Shown here: piece after piece, positions 24,206 to 31,930 of the stretch
Position numbering within the stretch: position 1 is the stretch's first letter
Layout: each line of letters starts with the position of its first letter
Assembly (NCBI GenBank): GCA_902775025.1
Contig: CACYKP010000014.1
Span: forward strand, 1 to 38,660
Source of the DNA: an uncultured bacterium
Lineage (GTDB): Bacteria; Cyanobacteriota; Vampirovibrionia; Gastranaerophilales; Gastranaerophilaceae
DNA: 38,660 nt
Reading direction: 5' to 3'
Program-made: the position numbers and the translations under genes
Notes under the pieces: generated by a model
What the model saw: only the letters and a program-made list of their open reading frames with translations
Told to the model about the DNA's origin: nothing
Databases searched by the model: none

Positions 24206-27200
24206 TTAATGCACTTCTGTCCCCATATCATCATAAGGTTCCGCCATATCCGCAAGGTTATCATCAAAACTATCGGAAGATCCTTCTATCTGTCCATTTT
24301 CATCTTCTAATACAAGCTCTGGAGATACAAATTCTGATTTTTTTACAATTCTATCCAGTTCTCCGTTTGGTGATACCTGCTCAAGTTTCTTTTGTTCAGC
24401 TTGAATATCTACATTTGGAAGCTTATACTTTATAGCAACATCTATATACAATTTTTCAAACATTGCATAAAAAACTTTAGACTCATTATTTTTCTTTTGC
24501 AATTCTGCAAGCATATCATTGATAATTAGCAGTGCTTCTTCAACATTTTCTGATATTAACATATCTTTGACCATTAGATATTTTACAAGAATAAATATAT
24601 TAAATATTGCTGAGTTCTCTGTTTTTTGCAATATATCATTGTATATTGCACCTGCTTTTCTGCTAACACCAACTTTAGAATAAGCATAAGCAATAAGCAT
24701 ATCACATAAATACTCCAACTGTATTTGATGCAAGTCTGATGCCAAAAGTTTTGCTTGATATATATTTTGAGCAAAAAGTTTATAATTATTTTTAAGTTCG
24801 CTAAGTTCTTGTAAAATGAGAAACACTACTTTAGAAAATGCCGATGCTTCTTCTGCTCCGTTTGGTGCGAATTTTTTACCGGTTAAATATTCTCTGATTG
24901 CCAATATGCAATCTTTTTCCGGCAAGTCTTCATTCAGAGCTTTTTGAACTTTTAAGAAAAACTCTTCTATCTTTGTGTCGCAGATTAGCATCTTTGCGAA
25001 ACCTACAAGCCTAAAAGTTTCCATTAAGTGATTCATAAAGAAGTTAGTTGAGAAGCTTGCCGGTTTAATCTTATCCACCATATCAGGTTTTAGAACGCTG
25101 AGTATTTCTTCACCGATTTCTATACATTGACTAAAATCTCCAACATTAAACAATATCTCTATATTGACTAATGATAATAATAAGTATTTTGTATTGATGG
25201 CACCATTGACAATAAGAGATGGTGTTTCCATTCTTGATAATATGTTATGAAGCAGAGACAGGGCATCTGTGTAATTTGATTCAACTAATGCGCCTTGAAG
25301 CATCAAATTGGATAGTCGCATAACCTTTTCAACGTCATTTTTCTGTATTGAATCCATCAACAAAACATTTTCTATAGAATATATTTTTGCAGGCGAGTAT
25401 CCGTAAAGACTCATTATAATATTCTGATAAACCTCTTTTTTATTTTCTTCTATTGTTTCTTGCGGAATGTCATTATCTATTTTATCTATTATTGACAGAA
25501 AATCCAGACAATTTTTTAAATATGCATCATAATCACCGGCTTGTATTGCAAATTGAGAATTTTTCCATAATAGCATGTATTTTTCTTTATAAAGAGATAC
25601 AACCCCCATTAATGTTAGTAAGATGCTGCTGTCAACACTTTTTCCTAGTTTTGCTATTATGTTTTTAACAAGAAAATCTTCAACTTCTTTTTTCAAAGAA
25701 GCCTTAAACATGGGTTTTATTAAATTGTAATTATTAATATAAATTGACTTATCCTTTGTATAAGTAAAACCTGTTTGTTCAAGAACTTTAGCTGTATATT
25801 CTACATCTTTTATTCCGAGCAGCTGTAAAAGTTGAAAATCTAATCTTTCGCCTAAATATACTGAATATGCCAATACCATTGAAGCATCCTGATCTTTTCC
25901 TATTGTTTTTAACCTTGTTCTGATTAATGCCGGCAAGGTTTTAGGAAGAATAAAAGAGCTGCTGTTTTTTATTATCAATTTATTTTCAAAGCTTATCAGG
26001 ACATCTTTATCCGTCAAATATTTAATTGCATGATCAAAATATAGTCTTGAACCATTAAAATTCTCTTTAATTTTTTCGTAATAAAAAGATTCAATAAAAT
26101 CTTCTGCATCTTCTTTTATATTGGAAAGGAGAAGTTCTATACTGTTTTTAAGCATTGTAAATTCTGTATATAAAGGAGTTTGCAAAAGACCTTTAATTTT
26201 TGAATGAACCGCAGTATTTGTATCTGTTATGAATACAAAATATGTATTTATGTTTTTAAATTTGTCAAAATACAAGCTGAGAGTTTGTATTGATGTATCA
26301 TCTATATATTCAAAACCGTCAATAATAATAACGAAATCTTTTAAGAATTTTAGAAATTCAACAAACATTTCCATACAAGTAAATCTTGCATCCTCGGGGG
26401 ATGAAGCATTAATTCGGTTTCCTGCTATAAAATCTTTTATCACATTAAAACGATTATCTTCAACATCATGAGTAATTAATCCGCTTGCAACAGAAAGGTT
26501 ATAATATTGTTTGAATATTTTTTCAAAAAGTCCCCAAGGTTTGTAGTTTAATTCTTCTGAACAAGAAATATACATAACCTTTTTATCATCTTCTTCATAT
26601 ATTTTTTTTAGTTCAGGAATGCCTATTTGCAGTTCTTTGTCGCCTCTTAATGATATTATTTTAGTATCAGTACTTATTTTCGATGCGAGTTCTTCTGAAT
26701 AACAACTTTTAAAATTACATTTTGCTTTTATATCAAAAACTTTAAACCCATATATATCCTGTTTTTCTTGTTCGTTTTCATTTTGTTGTTTTTCCTGTTT
26801 AGCCTTCTTTATAAGAACAAGAGCATCGTCATTTTGATCAGGCGGCAAAATATAATTCTCCAACAACATTTCATAATACATGACTGTTGTACCGTCTTGT
26901 TCAAGAGAATAAAGTGAATCTGTTTTAAATTCACTCTCAATTATGTCTCGAGTGTATTGGTCAATAATTATCTGCATACCTCTTAAAAACTTTTTCTCGT
27001 CTTTTTTAACCATTAAAAGCTTTACGTTATTATCCAGTGATTTATTGACTAAAAGTTCATCTGCATTTTTCTTTTGGACAATTAAATTTATTTTAAGCGG
27101 AGTACCCAGTTCATCTTGCATTCTCACGTTTAAGCCTGTAAATGCATTAAGAATTTTTAATGATGTTCTTATTGCTTTATTTACTGAGGTAATAAAAGAA

Positions 27201-27634
27201 AGCTCTTTATTAAAATTTATTACATAAGTATCGCCATATATAATAACATTTCCGTCAAGCCCTTTAATTTGAGTAAGTATAAGATTACGGAGTCTTATTG
27301 AAAATTTGGAATAAAGCTCTTGAGATGCAAGAAGATTTCTAATAGCATTTAAAGCCCTTATTTTTATTGTTATTGATGCAAATTCATCAGTTTCACACTC
27401 TTGATTTGCGATGCTTGTTGACGTACTAAATCCGCATTTACAAGTTTTTCGGTTTGTTGGGGTAAGCCTCCCGCATTTGGCACATTTTTCCAAAATTATA
27501 TAACCGCATTTTGGACAAACACTGCTTTTGCTGTGTGCTTTACAATTTGGGCACACCAAAGACAACACTTTATGACAATGCGGGCAAACTGTTGCATTAT
27601 CTGATATTATTTTATGACATTTTGGGCATTCCAT
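24206..27634 (-). CDS. Zinc-ribbon / pseudo-cyclase / degenerate STAND ATPase / helical-repeat protein
   Basis: 1142 aa, cytoplasmic. Three zinc ribbons occupy 1-68 (Cys pairs 3/6+17/20, 28/31+40/43, 51/54+65/67). Residues ~85-260 follow class III nucleotide-cyclase order: GLDGNVIIYGDTYVINFN (GD at 134-135), a helix, INLIV, then the typical C-terminal IDQYTRDIIESEF...SLYSLEQDGTTVMYYE. The metal-binding Asp pair and catalytic residues are not evident. Residues ~325-600 resemble the AAA_16 ATPase found in cyclase-AAA-TPR proteins: a Walker-B-like VIIIDGFEYIDD (435-446) remains, but the P-loop position (about 330-338, RGDKELQIG) lacks GKT/S. The rest is TPR-like helices with an acidic tail. Its TATAAT ends 7 nt before the ATG with no ribosome site. 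Likely a regulatory scaffold; function unknown. Confidence 0.72.
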   Translation of the reverse strand: MECPKCHKIISDNATVCPHCHKVLSLVCPNCKAHSKSSVCPKCGYIILEKCAKCGRLTPTNRKTCKCGFSTSTSIANQECETDEFASITIKIRALNAIRNLLASQELYSKFSIRLRNLILTQIKGLDGNVIIYGDTYVINFNKELSFITSVNKAIRTSLKILNAFTGLNVRMQDELGTPLKINLIVQKKNADELLVNKSLDNNVKLLMVKKDEKKFLRGMQIIIDQYTRDIIESEFKTDSLYSLEQDGTTVMYYEMLLENYILPPDQNDDALVLIKKAKQEKQQNENEQEKQDIYGFKVFDIKAKCNFKSCYSEELASKISTDTKIISLRGDKELQIGIPELKKIYEEDDKKVMYISCSEELNYKPWGLFEKIFKQYYNLSVASGLITHDVEDNRFNVIKDFIAGNRINASSPEDARFTCMEMFVEFLKFLKDFVIIIDGFEYIDDTSIQTLSLYFDKFKNINTYFVFITDTNTAVHSKIKGLLQTPLYTEFTMLKNSIELLLSNIKEDAEDFIESFYYEKIKENFNGSRLYFDHAIKYLTDKDVLISFENKLIIKNSSSFILPKTLPALIRTRLKTIGKDQDASMVLAYSVYLGERLDFQLLQLLGIKDVEYTAKVLEQTGFTYTKDKSIYINNYNLIKPMFKASLKKEVEDFLVKNIIAKLGKSVDSSILLTLMGVVSLYKEKYMLLWKNSQFAIQAGDYDAYLKNCLDFLSIIDKIDNDIPQETIEENKKEVYQNIIMSLYGYSPAKIYSIENVLLMDSIQKNDVEKVMRLSNLMLQGALVESNYTDALSLLHNILSRMETPSLIVNGAINTKYLLLSLVNIEILFNVGDFSQCIEIGEEILSVLKPDMVDKIKPASFSTNFFMNHLMETFRLVGFAKMLICDTKIEEFFLKVQKALNEDLPEKDCILAIREYLTGKKFAPNGAEEASAFSKVVFLILQELSELKNNYKLFAQNIYQAKLLASDLHQIQLEYLCDMLIAYAYSKVGVSRKAGAIYNDILQKTENSAIFNIFILVKYLMVKDMLISENVEEALLIINDMLAELQKKNNESKVFYAMFEKLYIDVAIKYKLPNVDIQAEQKKLEQVSPNGELDRIVKKSEFVSPELVLEDENGQIEGSSDSFDDNLADMAEPYDDMGTEVH

Positions 27635-27641
27635 ATTAAAA

Positions 27642-27674
27642 ATTATAGTCTAATATTAAACATTATGCTATACT
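27642..27674. promoter_or_regulatory. Divergent promoter region between the 1142-aa gene and the stator pair
   Basis: The 57-bp gap carries a minus-strand TATAAT (27647-27642), 7 nt from the ATG at 27634, and a plus-strand extended -10 TGCTATACT (27666-27674), which would start RNA at about 27681, right at the GGAGGG ribosome site. The two promoters are so close that the genes are probably co-regulated. -35 boxes are weak for both. Confidence 0.55.
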
Positions 27675-27691
27675 TTATAAGGAGGGTAATT

Positions 27692-28576
27692 ATGACTGTT
27701 TTTAATATTTTATTTGAGCCTGCAATTTTAATCATTATATCTGTATTTTTTTGTTTTACATTTATTGTACTTGCAAACTATGCTTATGTAGAAGCTAAAT
27801 TAAGAAAAGTTTGGAAATATTTAAAAAATTTGGAAAAAAAGGAAATATCTTATCGCTTTGCACAGTTAGATGAATTTATGTCCTCCGAAAATTATACAAA
27901 TATTATATGGGAAGATTTTAAGAAGGCTCTTATATTCCCTGAAAAATTATATCTTTCGACACACTCTTCTAAAAATTCTTCAGAAGCTCAGTCTGATGTA
28001 TATTTAACAATAGATGCCTCTTACTTTTTTAACGAAGAGTCTCTTGTAACATCTAAAATAAATTATAAATTTATTCAAATAATGCCTACTATTCTTACAG
28101 GTTTAGGCCCGTTTTTCACTTTCTTAAAAATGGCAATCGCATTTACTGCAATAAATTTTTCAGCAGATGTAAATGTTGCAGATACACTAAACAGTTTAAT
28201 TGGAAATATTCAAATTGCTGCACTTTGTTCAGTATTTGCGGTGGGTTTATCGCTTCTGTTTATGTTTATAGAAAAAATAATGTACAACGGAATGTGCAAA
28301 AAGCATTATATTAATATTCAAAAAGAATTTGTTCGATTATTTGATGTTGTTACAAGTGAAAAATTCCTTATTGATTTGGTAAAAGAATCAAAGATTCAAA
28401 ATAACAACAATGAAAAATTACTAAAATCCATGCCTGCAGATTTTGCAAAAGCGGTTGCTGCTTCTATCGGTGAGACAACAACTCCTTACCTTGAAAATAT
28501 TTTATACAGCCTTAACAAACTGAATGAATCGTTTAATAAAGGTAATGGCGGGGATGTAGTAGATAAATTATTCTAG
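27692..28576 (+). CDS. ExbB/MotA/ZorA-like proton-channel subunit
   Basis: 294 aa from ATG 27692 (GGAGGG 5 nt upstream). Topology is that of the MotA/TolQ/ExbB superfamily: TM1 at ~7-29, a ~95-residue cytoplasmic loop, TM2 at ~126-152 and TM3 at ~173-196. TM2 starts with PTILTGLGPFFTF, the equivalent of the P-x-LL-T-x-LGilGTFxGL signature shared by ExbB and ZorA. Three spans fit TolQ/ExbB or ZorA better than the four of MotA. The cytoplasmic tail is only ~95 residues, far shorter than the long intracellular tail of Zorya ZorA. With the next gene it should form an ion-driven stator. Confidence 0.75.
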   Translation: MTVFNILFEPAILIIISVFFCFTFIVLANYAYVEAKLRKVWKYLKNLEKKEISYRFAQLDEFMSSENYTNIIWEDFKKALIFPEKLYLSTHSSKNSSEAQSDVYLTIDASYFFNEESLVTSKINYKFIQIMPTILTGLGPFFTFLKMAIAFTAINFSADVNVADTLNSLIGNIQIAALCSVFAVGLSLLFMFIEKIMYNGMCKKHYINIQKEFVRLFDVVTSEKFLIDLVKESKIQNNNNEKLLKSMPADFAKAVAASIGETTTPYLENILYSLNKLNESFNKGNGGDVVDKLF

Positions 28577-28586
28577 GATTTAATAT

Positions 28587-29288
28587 ATGTATATCAAAAA
28601 ACAGAGTAACAATGATAACAATGAGAATAACATTTTTTGGGTAACCATGACTGATTTAATGACGGCTTTGGTTCTTGTATTTATTGTGCTGTTTTTCTAT
28701 ACGTATATGGTCAGTTATAACGATAAAATTGAACAGGTTCAGGAACAGCAAAAAGTTGCAAAAGAACTAAAAGAAACCCTGCAGGAAAAGAAAATTGATG
28801 CTCAAATTGACAGTATATCAGGTATTGTTAAAATTTCAGACTTGGAATTATTTGACCTGAACAGTTATGAGCTTTCTCAAAAAGGCAAAGATTACCTTTC
28901 AAAATTTGCTCCTGCATATTTAGATTCAATTTTTACGAACGAATACTTAAACGAAAATATTGATAAAATTATCATTCAAGGTCACACAGACTCCCAAACT
29001 TTTGCAGGAAAGTATTCCGCAGACGAACAGTATATGAAAAATATGGAATTAAGCCTAAAAAGAGCGTATGAAGTTGCAAACTATATGACAAATACTCCAT
29101 ATAACAAAGCTAACGGCAACCGTTTAAGAAAAATGATTGTTGTTGAAGGTGCAAGCTTTTCTAACCCTGTTTTAACTAAAGGTAAAGAAGATTACGCAAA
29201 GAGCCGTCGTGTCGAATTAAAAATAATAATGAAAGAAAAATCTTCATTTAGAAATATGCTTAATAAATCAGATACAGATGTTCAATAA
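28587..29288 (+). CDS. MotB/ZorB-like stator subunit with OmpA peptidoglycan-binding domain
   Basis: 233 aa. A single span (17-41) opens FWVTMTDLMTALVLVFIVLF; Asp23 in the TDLMT motif is the position of the proton-carrying Asp of MotB and ZorB. A short coiled linker follows (about 46-68), then an OmpA_C domain: IIIQGHTDSQ (about 131-140), LSLKRAYEVANYM and the closing SRRVELKI, the residues that grip peptidoglycan. Length and layout match ZorB. It starts 10 bp after the channel subunit, AGGA upstream. Its last 21 bp overlap the convergent chromate-transporter gene. No flagellar, Tol/Exb or ZorC/D/E genes are nearby. Confidence 0.82.
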   Translation: MYIKKQSNNDNNENNIFWVTMTDLMTALVLVFIVLFFYTYMVSYNDKIEQVQEQQKVAKELKETLQEKKIDAQIDSISGIVKISDLELFDLNSYELSQKGKDYLSKFAPAYLDSIFTNEYLNENIDKIIIQGHTDSQTFAGKYSADEQYMKNMELSLKRAYEVANYMTNTPYNKANGNRLRKMIVVEGASFSNPVLTKGKEDYAKSRRVELKIIMKEKSSFRNMLNKSDTDVQ

Positions 29289-29792
29289 AACACCGGCAAT
29301 TCCTGATATAACCATATAAAATAGCGGATCTTTTTTACTTTTCCAACTTAATACCAAAAGTACCGTGAGCAAAATCAAACCTTTAACATCTGAAATATGA
29401 GGTTTTAATAAGCCCACTGCAACAAAAACTAACAAAGCACAACTTATTGGCTTTAATGTTTCTAATATTGTTTTAACATAAAAGTTTTCGTGGAACTTGG
29501 TTAAAATTTTTGAAACTAAAATAACCAAAACTAGCGAAGGTATCATCTCAAAAGTTGTTGCAATAATCGAACCAAATATTCCTGAGGTTTTTAGGCCCGC
29601 ATAAGTTGCAACATTGATCCCTACAGGCCCTGGAGTAATTGACGCTACTGCAATCATTTGAGATAGCTCATCCAGAGAATACCAATTATACACTTCGGCT
29701 ATATTGTACAAAAACGGAATTGTTGCATATCCTCCGCCAAAAGAAAACAAACCTATTTTAAAAAATTCTGACATTAAAAGAAGGTATATCAT
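29268..29792 (-). CDS. Chromate transporter, C-terminal half (split ChrA)
   Basis: 174 aa, one CHR domain. Signature FFKIGLFSFGGGYATIPFL at the start and ITPGPVGINVATYAGLKTSG matches the conserved ChrA halves (FGGG-x-A-x-IP and PGP-x-x-N-x-A-T). Five or six spans follow. Its ATG overlaps the stop of the first half by 4 bp (ATGA). Two-gene CHR pairs work together as a heterodimer in other bacteria. The substrate of such short pairs is not necessarily chromate. The 3' end overlaps the stator gene tail-to-tail by 21 bp. Confidence 0.9.
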   Translation of the reverse strand: MIYLLLMSEFFKIGLFSFGGGYATIPFLYNIAEVYNWYSLDELSQMIAVASITPGPVGINVATYAGLKTSGIFGSIIATTFEMIPSLVLVILVSKILTKFHENFYVKTILETLKPISCALLVFVAVGLLKPHISDVKGLILLTVLLVLSWKSKKDPLFYMVISGIAGVLLNICI

Positions 29793-30331
29793 TTGCTAAA
29801 CCTCCTTTGTAAAACTTTTATCAAAACTCCTAAGAATGACATTGTTAATATCGTTTGTACAGGTGAAAACTTAAAAACAAAAAGAACTAAAAGCGATGCT
29901 AAGAAGATTGAATAAAAATACACTCCTTTTTTAGAATTTTGCCACATCTCACGAATTGTAAGAGTAATAAGTGCAATTACCGCTATCCCTACTCCCCAAA
30001 GAATCGCATTTATGTAGGAATTATTTGCAAGCGAAGAAATTATTGAAGCCAATAAAACAATAGTCCAAAACGGAACGAAAATAATTCCAAACATTCCGAC
30101 AATAGCACCGAGCATCCCTTTCAAACGGTACCCTATAAACATAGAAACATTAGCTGCAACAATCCCCGGAAGCGACTGAGCAAGAGCATAATAATTCACT
30201 ATATCATCTTTTGATAAAAGTTTTCTCTTTTCTGCAAACTCATTTTGAATTATAGGCAGAATAACATATCCGCCGCCTAAAAGAATTGCTCCTATTTTTA
30301 CAAAAATCAGAAATAGTTTGAATAAAGAAAT
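29789..30331 (-). CDS. Chromate transporter, N-terminal half (split ChrA), non-canonical start
   Basis: About 180 aa if started at ATT 30331. The family-conserved beginning LFLIFVKIGAILLGGGYVILPII and ALAQSLPGIVAANVSMFIGYRLKG is encoded upstream of the first GTG (30199), so that GTG cannot be the true start of an intact protein. In this frame, the codons before are ATG-GCA-AGG-TAA-GGG-GGC-AAT-ATT, i.e. a stop cuts off the only ATG. AAGGGGG lies 4-5 nt before ATT, so an AUU start is possible; CTG 30310 is another option. Either the gene uses a rare start or its 5' end is damaged. A hairpin (30343-30369) lies just upstream. Confidence 0.7.
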   Translation of the reverse strand: MSLFKLFLIFVKIGAILLGGGYVILPIIQNEFAEKRKLLSKDDIVNYYALAQSLPGIVAANVSMFIGYRLKGMLGAIVGMFGIIFVPFWTIVLLASIISSLANNSYINAILWGVGIAVIALITLTIREMWQNSKKGVYFYSIFLASLLVLFVFKFSPVQTILTMSFLGVLIKVLQRRFSK

Positions 30332-30342
30332 ATTGCCCCCTT

Positions 30343-30380
30343 ACCTTGCCATTTCTGATTGGGCAAGGTTTTATTTTTTT
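30343..30380 (+). terminator. Hairpin with T-run between the SDR gene and chrA half
   Basis: ACCTTGCC (30343-30350) pairs with GGCAAGGT (30362-30369), followed on the plus strand by TTATTTTTTTT. As a terminator it points in the plus direction, where no gene ends nearby. On the minus strand it is a hairpin directly before AAGGGGG and could limit read-through or translation of the chrA half. Confidence 0.5.
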
Positions 30381-31078
30381 TAATACCCGACACTCAATCC
30401 TGCACAAAGGTTGATAGATTGTCCCGTTACACCCTTTGCATCATCAGATATTAAATACTTAACCATGCCTGCAATTTCATCAGGTGAAACAAAACGTTTT
30501 TGAGGAATACACTCAACAACTTCTTCTTTTGTCCACTCACCCTCATTTGCTGATATATTTCCCATCTCTGTATCAACCCACCCCGGATTAATCGTGTTAA
30601 CGGTAATCCCATATTCGGCAAGTTCTAACGCAAGAGCCTTTGTTCCTCCAATTAAGCCTGCTTTTGATGCAGAATACAAACTTGCACAAGCTTCGCCCAT
30701 AACACCGCTTATTGAACCAATGTTAATTATCCTGCCCCATTTTTGGTTTTTCATATAAGGAACAACTTTTGAAGTTAAGTACAAAGGTGCTTCAAGGTTT
30801 ACCTTGATAATATGTTTAAGCTTTTCATATTCGATATTTTCTATCGGCGAATAAACATACTCACCTGCATTATTAACAAGTACATCTATTTTATTTTCTT
30901 GAATATACTTGCCGAGGTTTTCTAAATCATTTTTATTAGCTAAATCACAAACAAAATAATTTTCGTAAGATTTAAGCAATTCTTCACATCTTCCTATAGC
31001 AAATATTTTATGCCCAACTAAATAGTGAGCAATTGCCTTACCGATTCCTCTTGTCGCACCTGTTACTAAAATATTCAT
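30380..31078 (-). CDS. Short-chain dehydrogenase/reductase (FabG-like)
   Basis: 232 aa, classical SDR. Cofactor motif TGATRGIG (6-13), NNAG (69-72), catalytic Ser122, Tyr135 and Lys139 (YSASK), and NPGWVDTEM after the active site. Arg10 in the glycine loop favours NADPH. FabG is the nearest well-known relative, but many SDRs share these residues and no fatty-acid genes adjoin, so the substrate is open. It is upstream of the chromate pair and 44 bp downstream of rdgB, all on the minus strand. Confidence 0.9.
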   Translation of the reverse strand: MNILVTGATRGIGKAIAHYLVGHKIFAIGRCEELLKSYENYFVCDLANKNDLENLGKYIQENKIDVLVNNAGEYVYSPIENIEYEKLKHIIKVNLEAPLYLTSKVVPYMKNQKWGRIINIGSISGVMGEACASLYSASKAGLIGGTKALALELAEYGITVNTINPGWVDTEMGNISANEGEWTKEEVVECIPQKRFVSPDEIAGMVKYLISDDAKGVTGQSINLCAGLSVGY

Positions 31079-31122
31079 AAGACGATTATAACACGATTAG
31101 AATAATTCAAAGATAACCAGCA

Positions 31123-31695
31123 TTATTTATTTTTTAAAAAATCTAAAACTTTTCTTAGTGCGATAGAACGATGTGAAATAAGATTTTTTTCTTCTTCTGA
31201 TAATTCAGCCATTGTTCTTGTATCACCTTTTACCAAAAATATAGGATCGTATCCGAAACCGTTTGTTCCTCTTGTTTCTTGTATAATAGAGCCTTCACAA
31301 ATTCCTTCAACCTTGTATGCTATTTCTCCTTTGGGGTTCAATAATGTCATAGAACATGTAAAGTGAGCATTCCTGTTTTCCGTTCCTTCTAATTCTTTTA
31401 AAACACGTTGTATTCTAAGAGCAGGAGTTTGGGCATATCTTGCGGAATATATTCCGGGTTTTCCGTTTAGGGCATCTATGCATAAGCCTGAATCATCAGC
31501 CAAAACCCACGATTTAGATAATTCCCAAGCAGAATGCGCTTTAATAAATGAATTTTCTTCAAATGTTTTACCATCCTCTATCGGATCAAAATCAGACGGT
31601 GGAAGGATAAATTCTATGTCCATTCCCATTGATTTAACGATATCATTTATTTCCTGAACTTTATGTTTGTTTGAAGAAGCCAAAACTATATGCAT
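31123..31695 (-). CDS. rdgB: XTP/dITP diphosphatase (RdgB/HAM1 family)
   Basis: 190 aa. It hydrolyses deaminated purine nucleoside triphosphates to keep hypoxanthine and xanthine out of DNA. Motifs: ASSNKHKVQEI (6-16, substrate phosphate binding), FEENSFIKA, VLADDSGLCIDALNGKPGIYSARYA (metal Asp pair), GTNGFGYDPIF and SHRSIALRK (base recognition). Length is typical. GGAGAG lies 7 nt before the ATG. Confidence 0.95.
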   Translation of the reverse strand: MHIVLASSNKHKVQEINDIVKSMGMDIEFILPPSDFDPIEDGKTFEENSFIKAHSAWELSKSWVLADDSGLCIDALNGKPGIYSARYAQTPALRIQRVLKELEGTENRNAHFTCSMTLLNPKGEIAYKVEGICEGSIIQETRGTNGFGYDPIFLVKGDTRTMAELSEEEKNLISHRSIALRKVLDFLKNK

Positions 31696-31796
31696 AAATC
31701 TCTCCTTATTTCTTAATCCTTATACTACCATAAAGTTTAATGTTTGTATGCGATAAAGAGTTTAACATAATAAAGAATCCTCATCGCTCAAACCTT

Positions 31797-31842
31797 CCCC
31801 TCTTTAGCTGACTTTATTTAATTCGCCAAAGAGGGGTTTCTT
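31797..31842. terminator. Possible terminator or attenuator
   Basis: CCCCTCTTT (31797-31805) pairs with AAAGAGGGG (31828-31836); TTTCTTTGG follows on plus. The loop is long (22 nt). It lies between the divergently arranged rdgB and the large 31931 gene. Confidence 0.4.
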
Positions 31843-31874
31843 TGGTTAAGATGTTGTTTTCATTGAAAAAATAC

Positions 31875-31903
31875 TTGTCATGTGGTATCATCAAAACGAT
31901 AAT
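31875..31903 (+). promoter_or_regulatory. Candidate promoter of the HAD/DUF115 gene
   Basis: TTGTCA (31875-31880), 17 bp, GATAAT (31898-31903). It overlaps an in-frame ATG at 31880, which argues that translation begins later. Confidence 0.5.
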
Positions 31904-31930
31904 TTTAATTTTTTAAATAAGAATTGGGAT

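Noticed and set aside
27692-29288. Canonical Zorya defence system
   Set aside because: Only ZorA/ZorB-like genes are here. ZorC, ZorD (helicase) and ZorE (nuclease) are absent, and the long ZorA tail is missing. Kept as 'stator pair of unknown role'.
27692-29288. Flagellar MotA/MotB
   Set aside because: The channel protein has three, not four, predicted spans, and there are no flagellar genes in the window.
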